64,000 bases of DNA from Streptomyces sp. MspMP-M5 (GTDB lineage: Bacteria > Actinomycetota > Actinomycetes > Streptomycetales > Streptomycetaceae). The DNA is taken from contig NZ_KB891853.1 in the NCBI RefSeq assembly GCF_000373585.1, positions 408,812 to 472,811 on the forward strand. Direction: 5' to 3'. Below, one piece after another: positions 54,504 through 63,014 of this stretch. The notes beneath the pieces were generated by a model that saw nothing but the letters and a program-made list of their open reading frames with translations, did not search any database and was not told the DNA's origin. Made by a program: the position numbers and the translations under genes. Numbering within the stretch: the first letter of the stretch is position 1; every line of letters begins with the position of its first letter.

Positions 54504-55139
54504 CACGGGTGGACGAACCCCCTCGGATGAGGTCGGGGTGCGACGACGTCGCCGGGGACAGGGCCGGGTTCTGGCCACGCTGCGCGGGCCGAACGCCGGC
54601 CCTCCGCGTCGTCCGTGCAATCCGCACGATCGTCCGTGATGCGCAAAGGGCCTCCCGGGCGGACGGCCCCATGCCGCCCGCTGAGATCCGGCACCCGAGG
54701 CTTGTTGTTCCGGGCACCGACCTGCCAGGGATATTCCCTTCAACTCCCGCACCCATGCCACGGCATATGACACACGCTCGATGAACCTTTGGTTACAGAT
54801 GCCCGCTGACCGGCGGAAAGACGGGCGAAGCAGCCGCCGGCCACAGGCCCGGCACCCGGAAGCACCCCCGGCGGAGGGGCGCCGGAGGGGGCGTCAGGGG
54901 AGGCACCGTCAGGGCACGGGACGCGCGGCCCGTGAGCCCGCGTTCCCGGGGCGTCACCGGTGCCCGCCCGGCGCCGGGCTACGACCCACCGCTCCGGAAG
55001 TTGGCCGGATCACACCCCACAAGCTGGCCGGAACCTTGCCTCGCAGATGTCCGACACCCGCCGCCCCGGAGGCCGGTCCCGGGCGGAAGGAGGGGGACGG
55101 CGACCGGCTCCGGGCGTGCTCTCCGGGTGCGGACCGGGC
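54504..55139. other. Gene-free region between phoH-like and uppS genes
   Basis: About 630 bp with no credible coding sequence on either strand and no strong hairpin that I can see. It must contain the promoter of the leftward PIN-PhoH gene and the 3' region of uppS. The 54770-54800 stretch (CACGCTCGATGAACCTTTGG) is the least GC-rich part. Confidence 0.4.
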
Positions 55140-55937
55140 TCAGTTGCCGTAGCGGCGGTGCCGGGCCGCGTAGTCGCGCAGGGCCCGCAGGAAGTCGATC
55201 TTCCGGAACGCCGGCCAGAAGACCTCGCAGAAGTAGTACTCGGAGTGCGCGCTCTGCCAGAGCATGAAGCCGGACAGCCGCTGCTCGCCGCTGGTGCGGA
55301 TCACCAGGTCCGGGTCCGGCTGTCCCCGGGTGTAGAGGTGCTCCGAGATCAGGTCGATGTCGACGATCTCGGCCAGCTCCTCGAAGCTCGTCCCGCGCTC
55401 GGCGTGCTCCAGCAGCAGCGAGCGCACCGCGTCCGCGATCTCCTGGCGGCCGCCGTAGCCGACCGCGACGTTCACCAGGATTCCCTGGTTGTCGGCGGTG
55501 TCCTGCTCGGCCTGCTTGAGCACCCGCTGGGTCGCGTCGGGCAGCAGATCGCGGTTGCCGACGTGGTGCACCCGCCAGCGGCCGTCCGCGGCCAGGCCAC
55601 GCACGGTGTTCTCGATGATCCCCAGCAGGGGGTTCAGCTCGGCCGGCGGCCGGTCGAGGTTGTCCGTCGAGAGCAGCCAGAGCGTGACGACCTCGACGTC
55701 GGTCTCCGCGCACCACCCCAGCAGCTCGCTGATCTTGGCCGCACCCGCCTGGTGGCCCTGCTCCGTCGACAGTCCGTCGGCCCGCGCCCAGCGACGGTTG
55801 CCGTCCAGGATGACCCCGATGTGCTTGGGCACCTGGGCGTGGTCCAGGCGGCCCTCCACCCGGCGGGCGTACAGCCGGTAGACAAGGTCGCGCAGTGCAG
55901 GCGGATACGGGATGCGCATCCCGGAAGATCGCAGCAT
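55140..55937 (-). CDS. uppS: Cis-prenyltransferase (isoprenyl diphosphate synthase)
   Basis: A 265-residue enzyme that condenses isopentenyl diphosphate to cis-polyprenyl carriers for peptidoglycan and related glycans. Catalytic Asp and phosphate binding are in HIGVILDGNRRWARADG near residue 39-55. TLWLLSTDNLDRP and the signature DLVIRTSGEQRLSGFMLWQSAHSEYYF near 208-234 are conserved. Actinobacteria often have two such genes with different product lengths (C15 or C50/C55), and the sequence alone does not settle which this is. An ATG at 55919 is an alternative start. Confidence 0.9.
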   Translation of the reverse strand: MLRSSGMRIPYPPALRDLVYRLYARRVEGRLDHAQVPKHIGVILDGNRRWARADGLSTEQGHQAGAAKISELLGWCAETDVEVVTLWLLSTDNLDRPPAELNPLLGIIENTVRGLAADGRWRVHHVGNRDLLPDATQRVLKQAEQDTADNQGILVNVAVGYGGRQEIADAVRSLLLEHAERGTSFEELAEIVDIDLISEHLYTRGQPDPDLVIRTSGEQRLSGFMLWQSAHSEYYFCEVFWPAFRKIDFLRALRDYAARHRRYGN

Positions 55938-56058
55938 GTGTGGTCCAGCCCCTCCGTGCCGATGGCCTTCGCCCCGTCGCCTAAGGGGGCAACTTTACTT
56001 CTCGGCTGTCTCAACAGCCCAATCAGGTATGTCACAAGTCCGTGATAGGGAGAGCACC

Positions 56059-57093
56059 ATGACCACTGGCTCTGACTACCGCGCAGCGGATTCACGCTAT
56101 GCCTCCATGGAGTACCGGCGCACCGGCCGCAGCGGCCTCAAACTCCCCGCTATCTCCCTCGGACTCTGGCACAACTTCGGGGACGACCGCACCCTCAGCT
56201 CCCAGCGGGCCATTCTGCGTCGCGCCTTCGACCTGGGCATCACCCACTTCGACCTGGCCAACAACTACGGTCCGCCGCCCGGGTCCGCCGAGCTGAACTT
56301 CGGAAAGATCTTCGCCCAGGACTTCCGCGGCTACCGCGACGAGCTGATTCTCTCGACAAAAGCCGGATATCTGATGCACCCCGGCCCTTACGGCGAATGG
56401 GGCTCCCGGAAATATCTGCTCTCGTCGCTGGATGCCTCGCTGAAGCGGATGGGGGTCGATTACGTCGATATCTTCTACTCGCACCGCTTCGATCCGGACA
56501 CCCCGCTGGAGGAGACGATGGGCGCGCTGGCGTCCGCCGTCCAGCAGGGCAAGGCGCTGTACGTCGGGGTCTCCTCCTACAACACGGAGCAGACCCGCGA
56601 GGCGGTCCGCATCCTGCGTGAGATGGGGGTGCGCCCGCTGATCCACCAGCCCTCGTACTCGATGATCAACCGCTGGATCGAGGACGACGGCCTGCTGGAC
56701 ACGGTGGCCGACGCGGGCATGGGGTGCATCGCGTTCGCCCCGCTGGCCCAGGGCATGCTCACCGACAAGTACCTCAACGGCGTCCCCGAGGGCTCGCGGG
56801 CGGCGCAGGGCAAGTCCCTGGACCCGAACCTCCTCACCGACGAGGTCGTCCGCCGCCTCCGCGGCCTCGACGAGATCGCGGCCGGCCGCGGCCAGTCCCT
56901 GGCACAGCTCGCGCTGAACTGGGTCCTGCGGGACCCGCGGATGACCTCCGCACTGATCGGCGCCAGCAGCGTGGCCCAGCTGGAGACGAACGTCACGGCC
57001 CTCGCCGCGCCCGCGATCACCGACGCGGAGCTCGCGGAGATCGACAAGTTCGCGGAGACGACGGAGGGCGTGAACATTTGGGCTCGGCGGTGA
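56059..57093 (+). CDS. Aldo/keto reductase, YghZ-like
   Basis: A 344-residue AKR of the YghZ/Kv-beta-like group. The start MEYRRTGRSGLKLPAISLGLWHNFGDD, HFDLANNYGPPPGSAE (Asp and Tyr), LSTKAGYLMHPGPYGEWGSRKYLLSSLDASLKRMGVDYVDIFYSHRFD (Lys and His) and the NADPH-binding SALIGASSVAQLETNV are all present. Relatives reduce methylglyoxal and other aldehydes. The ATG at 56059 has AGGGAGAG upstream. It converges on the DedA gene across a large repeat element. Confidence 0.92.
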   Translation: MTTGSDYRAADSRYASMEYRRTGRSGLKLPAISLGLWHNFGDDRTLSSQRAILRRAFDLGITHFDLANNYGPPPGSAELNFGKIFAQDFRGYRDELILSTKAGYLMHPGPYGEWGSRKYLLSSLDASLKRMGVDYVDIFYSHRFDPDTPLEETMGALASAVQQGKALYVGVSSYNTEQTREAVRILREMGVRPLIHQPSYSMINRWIEDDGLLDTVADAGMGCIAFAPLAQGMLTDKYLNGVPEGSRAAQGKSLDPNLLTDEVVRRLRGLDEIAAGRGQSLAQLALNWVLRDPRMTSALIGASSVAQLETNVTALAAPAITDAELAEIDKFAETTEGVNIWARR

Positions 57094-57239
57094 CGCGTTC
57101 GCTTGGCTTGCCTCCCACGTAGCCGGCGCCCCCGCCGTAGGGGTTCGCCTTCTTGCGCCTGGCGGCGCGGTGCCGCTGCGCTTGGCTGGCTTCCCACGTT
57201 GCCGGGTTCCCCGCCGTGGCGCCTGGCGGCGGGCGTTAT

Positions 57240-57334
57240 CCGCTGCGCGGGGCTGTCGGGTGCGGTGCGATTCCGCTGCGCGGGGCTGTCGGGTGCGGTG
57301 CGATTCCGCTGCGCGGGGCTGTCGGGTGCGGTGC
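57240..57334 (+). repeat. 33-bp tandem repeat, three copies
   Basis: Units start at 57240, 57273 and 57306, each CCGCTGCGCGGGGCTGTCGG then GTGCGGTGCGATT. The first two are identical and the third diverges in its last bases. The opposite arm of the element has a single copy, so this is a local expansion. Confidence 0.85.
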
Positions 57335-57341
57335 CGGGCCT

Positions 57342-57402
57342 GGGGGGCTGGGGGTGTGTCCGGACTGCTTCGCTTTACGTCCGGACACACCCCCAGCCCC
57401 CC
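57342..57402 (+). terminator. Conserved-loop hairpin downstream of the aldo/keto reductase
   Basis: A perfect 24-bp stem (57342-57365 with 57379-57402) has the 13-nt loop TGCTTCGCTTTAC. It is probably the transcript end for the rightward gene. The same loop recurs in the mirror element at 57626-57678. Confidence 0.8.
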
Positions 57403-57625
57403 AGCCCCGTCCCCTCCCGTTGAGGGTCGGATTACAGGCCGGTTGGGGCTTATGCCCGGTGGGCCAGTACAGGCCCCGGACTGATGGGTGACCCGCAGCC
57501 CCAGACCGATGGGCGACCGCCAATTGTCAGGCAACCGTCAATTGATAAACGGCCCGCGCCGGACCACTCACACACACGCCCCACCCACCGTCTTTCCCAC
57601 CCCCAACGGGAGGGGACGGGCCGGA

Positions 57626-57678
57626 GGGGCAGGGGTGTGCCGGACGTAAAGCGAAGCAGTCCGGCACACCCCTGCCCC
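57626..57678 (-). terminator. Conserved-loop hairpin downstream of the DedA gene
   Basis: A perfect 20-bp stem (57626-57645 with 57659-57678). Read on the minus strand the loop is TGCTTCGCTTTAC, identical to the plus-strand hairpin at 57342-57402, while the stem differs in sequence but stays fully paired. Confidence 0.8.
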
Positions 57679-57816
57679 GCAGGCCCGGCACCGCGGCCGA
57701 ACAGCCCCGCGCAGCGGATACCAAGCCCGCGCAGCGGGCCGGAACCGCGCCGCCAGGCGCAAAAGGCGAACCCTTACGGCGGGGAGGCCGAAAACGTGGG
57801 AAGGCCCGACCAAGCG

Positions 57817-58491
57817 TCAGCGCTTCGCGTGGCGGCCCCGCGCCTGCGCGCGACTCGCCGGTGCCGCCGGCGCAGCCTTCTTACGGGCGCGGAGGAACTC
57901 GATGGCGACCGGCACCACGGAGCACAGCACGATCACGACGAGGATCAGCTCGATGTTCTTGTGGACGAACTCGACGTTGCCCAGCGCCGCGCCCAGCAGC
58001 GTCACGCCGGCGCCCCACAGCGTGCCGCCGATGATGTTGAAGATGATGAAGGAGCGGTACTGCATCCGGCTCACGCCCGCGATGATCGGCGTGAAGGTCC
58101 GCACGATGGGCACGAAACGGGCCAGGATCAGCGACTTCGGGCCGTGCTTCTGGAAGAAGTCGTGCGCCTTCTCGACGTTCTCCTGCTTGAAGAGCCGGGA
58201 GTCGGGGCGGCTGAAGAGCGCCGGGCCGACCTTGCGGCCGAAGAGATAGCCGGCCTGGTCGCCCAGCACGGCCGCCAGCACCACCAGCGTGCACACCAGC
58301 CACAGCGGCTTGTCGATCTTGCCCGTGGTCACCATCAGGCCGGTGGTGAACAGCAGCGAGTCCCCGGGCAGGAAGAAGCCGATCAGCAGGCCGGACTCCG
58401 CGAAGACGATGAGCAGGACGCCGATCAGGCCGAAATTCGTGATCAAGTAGTCCGAGTTCAGCCACTGGGGGCCGAGCGCGAGAGTATTCAC
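57817..58491 (-). CDS. DedA-family membrane protein
   Basis: A 224-residue integral membrane protein of the DedA/VTT superfamily, proposed lipid flippases for undecaprenyl phosphate or other lipids. The conserved FAESGLLIGFFLPGDSLLFTTG near residues 30-51, GDQAGYLFGRKVGPALF near 77-93 and ILARFVPIVRTFTPIIAGVSRMQYRSF near 122-148 carry the acidic and Arg residues the family needs. The C-terminus is basic (RARKKAAP to RGRHAKR). The GTG at 58491 is the start. Confidence 0.9.
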   Translation of the reverse strand: MNTLALGPQWLNSDYLITNFGLIGVLLIVFAESGLLIGFFLPGDSLLFTTGLMVTTGKIDKPLWLVCTLVVLAAVLGDQAGYLFGRKVGPALFSRPDSRLFKQENVEKAHDFFQKHGPKSLILARFVPIVRTFTPIIAGVSRMQYRSFIIFNIIGGTLWGAGVTLLGAALGNVEFVHKNIELILVVIVLCSVVPVAIEFLRARKKAAPAAPASRAQARGRHAKR

Positions 58492-58786
58492 GGGGTGAAG
58501 GCTCCTGGGTCGAGGGCGCCCGGCTCGAGCGGTGCGACGAGCTGAAGCGAGGGTGCAGGCGCGGTGTGCGGCCCAAAGCTATCAACGGACTATGACGTGC
58601 CGTGGTTCCAGGCGCAGCCCCCGGTCACGGCTCCGGGGCGGCACCGGAGCCGCGTTCGACGACGGGTGCCGGAGGCCAGCCGCTCCCCCGCCGGCTCCTT
58701 TCGCACCCACCCGAGCGCGCCCGACCGCTGGCCGCTCCCGCCGGTCCGGGTGATCCTGACCGGAGGAACGGCAGGAGGTGCGGAGC

Positions 58787-59155
58787 ATGGGCATCGAGGA
58801 GTACGGCGGCGGACAGCACGCCCAGTCCGACGTCCTGGTCGTGACGACCAACGACGTACCGGGGTTTCACGTGAAACAGGTGATCGGCGAGGTCTTCGGC
58901 CTCACGGTGCGCTCCCGGCACCTCGGCAGCCAGATCGGCGCGGGCCTGAAGTCGATGATCGGCGGTGAGCTGCGCGGCCTGACCAAGACGCTCGTCCAGA
59001 CCCGCAACCAGGCCATGGAACGCCTGGTGGAACAGGCCCGCTCCCGCGGTGCCAACGCCGTGCTGATGTTCCGCTTCGACGTCACCGAGGCCGCCGATGT
59101 CGGCACCGAGGTCTGCGCGTACGGCACGGCCGTGGTGCTGGAGCCCCAGGGCTGA
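58787..59155 (+). CDS. YbjQ family (DUF74) protein
   Basis: A 122-residue protein from the ATG at 58787 (GGAGG upstream). It has the YbjQ pattern: VLVVTTNDVPGFHVKQVIGEVFGLTVRS, then GLTKTLVQTRNQAMERLVEQARSRGANAVLMFRFDVTE, and a final beta strand EVCAYGTAVVLEP. Family members form pentameric rings, some as metal-sensing or phospholipid-related proteins. No specific role can be assigned. Confidence 0.88.
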   Translation: MGIEEYGGGQHAQSDVLVVTTNDVPGFHVKQVIGEVFGLTVRSRHLGSQIGAGLKSMIGGELRGLTKTLVQTRNQAMERLVEQARSRGANAVLMFRFDVTEAADVGTEVCAYGTAVVLEPQG

Positions 59156-59202
59156 ACGCCGTCGGCGCCCCGGGAGACCAGCACCACGAAACACGGGGAC
59201 GC

Positions 59203-59634
59203 TCACATGTGCCGCACCGCGTTGGCCAGCATCGCGTCCCGCATGTACACCGCGAGCCCGGGCCGGATCGCCTCGTAGGTGGCGGTGAACCGCTCGTCCG
59301 CGACGTACATCTCGCCGAGCCCGGTGTGGATCTCATAGGTGCAGTCGTAGTACGCCCCGACGATGAAGCGCCGGTGTTCCTCGGCGACGTCCATCGCCGC
59401 CTCGGAGTCCGCCGGCTCCCCCTGCGCGAGCAGGTCCGCCATCTTGCGGTGGATGGCGTCGAACTCCGCCGTCAGCCGCTTCCAGTCCTCCTTGGTGTAC
59501 GCGGCGGTCCGGCGCTGCGACTCCTTGTAGAGGTCGGTGCCGCCCCAGCGCTGCTCGACCTCCTCCGCGTACCGGTCGGGGTCGAAGTCGCCGAAGACCT
59601 CGAACTTCTCCTCCGGGGTGAGCCGTACGTTCAT
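59203..59634 (-). CDS. TipAS-like short product from an internal start
   Basis: The ATG at 59634 inside the tipA-like gene is preceded by GGAGG eight bases upstream and begins the ligand-binding domain (MNVRLTPEEKFEVFGDF). The well-known tipA gene makes a short form, TipAS, from an internal start at the equivalent place. A 143-residue short product that sequesters ligand without binding DNA is therefore likely here too. Confidence 0.7.
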   Translation of the reverse strand: MNVRLTPEEKFEVFGDFDPDRYAEEVEQRWGGTDLYKESQRRTAAYTKEDWKRLTAEFDAIHRKMADLLAQGEPADSEAAMDVAEEHRRFIVGAYYDCTYEIHTGLGEMYVADERFTATYEAIRPGLAVYMRDAMLANAVRHM

Positions 59635-59961
59635 CCTGCGTGCCTCCATTGCGCGTTCGACGGCGGCGGCCATGTCCTGGAGTCGGCCGATCCGCGCGGT
59701 CAGCAGGTCGTGCTGACGCCGCAGATGTGCCTGCGGGTCCGCGTCCGGGTCGTCCAGAAGGGCCGCCACCTCGTCGAGCGGAAAGCCGAGCTCCCGGTAG
59801 AACAGGATCTGCTGGAGCCGGTCCAGGTCGGCGTCGCCGTAGCGGCGGTGTCCCGCGTGGCTGCGCTCGCCGGGCACCAGCAGCCCGATCTCGTCGTAGT
59901 GGTGCAGGGTCCGCACCGTCACCCCGGCGAAACCGGCCACCTGCCCTACCGAATAGCTCAC
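59203..59961 (-). CDS. tipA: TipA-like MerR regulator lacking the capturing cysteine
   Basis: A 252-residue protein, the length of TipAL. The MerR DNA-binding domain is at residues 1-75 (YSVGQVAGFAGVTVRTLHHYDEIGLLVPG, RRYGDADLDRLQQILFYRELGFPLDE). A linker helix and the TipAS drug-binding domain follow (LTPEEKFEVFGDFDPDRYAEEVEQRWG, YTKEDWKRLTAEFD, GEPADSEAAMDVAEEHRRFI, GLGEMYVADERF). In TipA, as I recall, a second Cys in YDCGYEMHTCLGEMYV covalently traps thiopeptides; here the segment is YDCTYEIHTGLGEMYV, with Gly at that place. The GTG at 59961 has GGGAG upstream. Confidence 0.88.
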   Translation of the reverse strand: MSYSVGQVAGFAGVTVRTLHHYDEIGLLVPGERSHAGHRRYGDADLDRLQQILFYRELGFPLDEVAALLDDPDADPQAHLRRQHDLLTARIGRLQDMAAAVERAMEARRMNVRLTPEEKFEVFGDFDPDRYAEEVEQRWGGTDLYKESQRRTAAYTKEDWKRLTAEFDAIHRKMADLLAQGEPADSEAAMDVAEEHRRFIVGAYYDCTYEIHTGLGEMYVADERFTATYEAIRPGLAVYMRDAMLANAVRHM

Positions 59962-60082
59962 TTCCGCTCCCTCGTCGGTCGTCGGTACGCGCTTCACGAT
60001 GGGTCCTCACGCGGCGTGAGGTGCAAGTCCGGATGCTGAAAACCCGGTGAGGTGGCGCGCCGGCGGGTGAGATCCTCCGCGC

Positions 60083-60766
60083 ATGCTCGGAATAACGGAT
60101 CTGTCCACCTACCTGGTGGGCCTCGCCCTGATCATCCTGCTGCCGGGGCCGAATTCGCTGTACGTCGTCTCGGTGGCCGCCCGCCGCGGCCGCCGGGTGG
60201 CGTACCGGGCGGCGGCGGGTGTGCTGTGCGGCGACACGGTGCTGATGACGCTGTCGGCGGGCGGCGTGGCCTCGTTGCTGAAGGCCAGTCCGGTGCTCTT
60301 CGGGATCGTGAAGTTCGCCGGCGCGGGCTATCTGACGTGGCTGGCCGTCGGGATGCTGCGCGGCGCCTGGTCCCTGTGGCGCGGCGGCCGGGCGTCCCGG
60401 GCGGCGCTGCGGGACGCGGCGGCCGAGCAGGCCGGCGGGGCGGCCCCGAAGAAGGCGCCCGTCGAGCGGCCGTTCCGCCGGGCGTTCGTGGTGAGCCTGC
60501 TCAACCCGAAGGCGATCCTGTTCTTCATCTCGTTCTTCGTGCAGTTCGTGGATCCCGCCTATGCGCACCCGGTGCTGTCGTTCGTGGCGCTCGGCGCCTG
60601 GGCGCAGCTGTTCAGCTTCAGCTATCTGTCGCTGCTGATCTTCAGCGGGACGTTCCTGGCGGCGACCTTCCGGCGCCGCCAGCGGCTGACGGCCGGCCTG
60701 TCCGCGGGCGCCGGCGCCGCCTTCCTCGGTTTCGCCGCGAAGCTGTCGCTGGCCAGCGCGAGCTGA
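60083..60766 (+). CDS. leuE: LysE-family amino acid exporter (LeuE-like)
   Basis: A 227-residue membrane protein with six hydrophobic segments. The RhtB/LysE signature LLPGPNSLYVVSVAARRGRRVAYRAAAGVLCGDTVLM is near residues 19-55, and FRRAFVVSLLNPKAILFFISFFVQFVDP near 132-159 is the second conserved block. The LeuE subgroup name rests on overall likeness. A Lys/Pro-rich loop (GGAAPKKAPVERP) lies between the halves. It diverges from the tipA-like gene across about 120 bp. Confidence 0.85.
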   Translation: MLGITDLSTYLVGLALIILLPGPNSLYVVSVAARRGRRVAYRAAAGVLCGDTVLMTLSAGGVASLLKASPVLFGIVKFAGAGYLTWLAVGMLRGAWSLWRGGRASRAALRDAAAEQAGGAAPKKAPVERPFRRAFVVSLLNPKAILFFISFFVQFVDPAYAHPVLSFVALGAWAQLFSFSYLSLLIFSGTFLAATFRRRQRLTAGLSAGAGAAFLGFAAKLSLASAS

Positions 60767-60912
60767 GCGGTACGGGCCGGGCCCGCGCGGCGCCGGTTCC
60801 CCATGGCCGGACCGGGTCCGCACGGGCCCGGCCCGGCCGCGCTTCCACTGGGTGAACCCTGGAGGCCGCACGCACCTTATGCCCCTATCGTCGGGTTCCA
60901 GGAGGTGCGTCC

Positions 60913-61536
60913 ATGCCCCTGCACGACGTCAACGTCGCCGTCATCTACTACTCGTCGACCGGCACCATCGCCGAACTGGCCCGGCTGATCGCCGACGCCG
61001 CCGAGCACGCGGGCGCCGACGTCCGGCTGCGCCGGGTCGCCGAGCTGGCCCCGCAGTCCGCCATCGACTCCAACCCGGCCTGGGCGGCCAACGTCGCCGC
61101 CACCGCCGACATCCTGGAGGCCACCCACGACGACATGGTCTGGGCGGACGCGGTGCTGTTCGGCTCCCCCACCCGCTTCGGCAACGTGACCTCCCAGCTC
61201 AAGCAGTTCCTGGACACCCTGGGCGGCCTCTGGCAACAGGGCCGGCTGGCCGACAAGGTCTACAGCGGCTTCACCGCCTCCGCCACCCCGCACGGCGGCC
61301 AGGAGTCCACCCTGCTGGCGCTGTACCACTCCGTCCACCACTTCGGCGGCATCCTCGTCACCCCCGGTTACACGGACCCGGCGAAGTTCAACGACGGCAA
61401 CCCCTACGGCACCTCGCACGTCGGCGGCCCGGAGACCCCGCTCGACGCCGCCGTCCGTACCGCCGCCCGCGTCCAGGCGGAGCGGGTCGTGAAGTTCGCC
61501 AAGGCGATCAAATCCGGTCTGGCCGCCACCGGTTGA
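60913..61536 (+). CDS. wrbA: WrbA-type NAD(P)H:quinone oxidoreductase
   Basis: A 207-residue flavodoxin-fold FMN protein. VNVAVIYYSSTGTIAELARLI near residues 6-26 is the phosphate loop. DAVLFGSPTRFGNVTSQLKQFLD near 79-101 and SGFTASATPHGGQESTLLALYHSVHHFGGI near 117-147 are WrbA-specific flavin-binding loops. It performs two-electron reduction of quinones, avoiding semiquinone formation. It is 16 bp upstream of gadB, probably in one transcript. The ATG at 60913 has AGGAGGTG upstream. Confidence 0.93.
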   Translation: MPLHDVNVAVIYYSSTGTIAELARLIADAAEHAGADVRLRRVAELAPQSAIDSNPAWAANVAATADILEATHDDMVWADAVLFGSPTRFGNVTSQLKQFLDTLGGLWQQGRLADKVYSGFTASATPHGGQESTLLALYHSVHHFGGILVTPGYTDPAKFNDGNPYGTSHVGGPETPLDAAVRTAARVQAERVVKFAKAIKSGLAATG

Positions 61537-61552
61537 CGAAAGGCCGCAGCAG

Positions 61553-62968
61553 ATGACCCTCCACAAAGGCGCCTCCGAACGCGACCGCGGCCGCCGCGGC
61601 CACCCGGTGAACCCCTTCTACGGCGAGGCCGACCCGGCCTCCGGCATGGAGACCTCCCCGCCGCGGCACACCCTCCCCCAGGGCCCGATCTCCCCGCACA
61701 CCGCCTACCAGTTCGTCCACGACGAGCTGATGCTGGACGGCAACGCCCGGCTCAACCTCGCCACCTTCGTCACCACCTGGATGGAGCCGCAGGCCGACGT
61801 CCTGATGGCGGAGTGCCGGGACAAGAACATGATCGACAAGGACGAGTACCCGCGCACCGCCGAACTGGAACGGCGCTGCGTGGCGATGCTCGCGCACCTG
61901 TGGCACGCCCCCGACCCGCACGCCGCCATCGGCTGCTCCACGACCGGCTCAAGCGAAGCCTGCATGCTCGCCGGCATGGCCCTCAAACGCCGCTGGGCCC
62001 GGCGCAACCAGGACCGCTATCCGGGCGCCGCCCGCCCCAACCTCGTCATGGGCGCCAATGTCCAGGTCTGCTGGGAGAAGTTCTGCAACTTCTGGGAGGT
62101 CCAGGCCCGCCAGGTCCCCATGGAGGGCGACCGCTTCCATCTCGACGCGGACTCCGCCGCCGCCCTCTGCGACGAGAACACCATCGGCGTCGTCGCCGTC
62201 CTGGGCTCGACCTTCGACGGCTCCTACGAGCCGGTGGCGGAGATCTGCGCGGCGCTCGACGCTCTCCAGGAGCGCACCGGCCTGGACGTCCCGGTCCACG
62301 TGGACGGCGCGTCCGGCGCCATGATCGCGCCGTTCCTCGACCCCGATCTGGTCTGGGACTTCCGCCTCCCCCGGGTCGCCTCCATCAACACCTCCGGCCA
62401 CAAGTACGGCCTGGTCTACCCCGGTGTCGGCTGGGCGCTCTGGCGCGACCAGGTCGCGCTCCCCGAGGAGCTGGTCTTCCGCGTCAACTACCTGGGCGGC
62501 GACATGCCGACCTTCGCCCTCAACTTCTCCCGCCCCGGCGCCCAGGTGGCCGGCCAGTACTACACCTTCCTGCGGCTCGGCCGGGACGGATACCGCGCCG
62601 TCCAGCAGATCACCCGCGACGTGGCCCGCTCGATGGCCGAACGGATCGGCGCGCTGGGCGACTTCCGGCTGCTCACCCGGGGCGACCAGCTGCCGGTCTT
62701 CGCCTTCACCACCGCCGACGACGTCACGGCCTTTGACGTCTTCGACGTGTCCCGGCGGATGCGGGAGCGCGGCTGGCTGGTCCCCGCCTACAGCTTCCCG
62801 CCCAACCGCCAGGACCTCTCCGTCCTCCGCGTGGTCTGCCGCAACGGCTTCTCACTGGACCTGGCCGACAGCTTCCTGACCGACCTGGAGCAGCTGCTCA
62901 CCGAACTCCGCTGCCAGTCCGCCCCGTTGGGCCGCCCGGAGAAGCTCGCGACCGCCTTCCACCACTGA
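61553..62968 (+). CDS. gadB: Glutamate decarboxylase
   Basis: A 471-residue PLP enzyme converting glutamate to GABA and CO2. The family opening (LNLATFVTTWMEPQADVLMAECRDKNMIDKDEYP), the PLP site GCSTTGSSEACMLAGMALKRRW, the aspartate loop PVHVDGASGAMIAPFLDPDLVWDFRLPRVASINTSGHKYGLVYPGVGW with the Schiff-base lysine near residue 283, and VFRVNYLGGDMPTFALNFSRPG are present. It is probably used in acid stress or a GABA shunt. The ATG at 61553 is weakly supported; ATG at 61646 would still keep the fold. Confidence 0.93.
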   Translation: MTLHKGASERDRGRRGHPVNPFYGEADPASGMETSPPRHTLPQGPISPHTAYQFVHDELMLDGNARLNLATFVTTWMEPQADVLMAECRDKNMIDKDEYPRTAELERRCVAMLAHLWHAPDPHAAIGCSTTGSSEACMLAGMALKRRWARRNQDRYPGAARPNLVMGANVQVCWEKFCNFWEVQARQVPMEGDRFHLDADSAAALCDENTIGVVAVLGSTFDGSYEPVAEICAALDALQERTGLDVPVHVDGASGAMIAPFLDPDLVWDFRLPRVASINTSGHKYGLVYPGVGWALWRDQVALPEELVFRVNYLGGDMPTFALNFSRPGAQVAGQYYTFLRLGRDGYRAVQQITRDVARSMAERIGALGDFRLLTRGDQLPVFAFTTADDVTAFDVFDVSRRMRERGWLVPAYSFPPNRQDLSVLRVVCRNGFSLDLADSFLTDLEQLLTELRCQSAPLGRPEKLATAFHH

Positions 62969-63014
62969 CGAGCGGCGGGCGCGCCCCGGAGGGAGCCTGA
63001 ACCGCCCCGCGCCC

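Larger units (their letters stand above)
57098..57816. repeat. Inverted duplicate of a GC-rich repeat element between convergent genes
   Basis: Two related arms face each other, roughly 57190-57426 and 57590-57805. Read on opposite strands they share, in order, TTCCCACGTT, CCCCGCCGT, GCGCCTGGCGGCG, TATCCGCTGCGCGGGGCTGT, GTGCCGGGCCTG, a long hairpin with the loop TGCTTCGCTTTAC, and CCCGTCCCCTCCCGTTG. The left arm carries an extra partial copy from about 57112 and a local 33-bp tandem repeat. No coding capacity is convincing. Confidence 0.8.
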
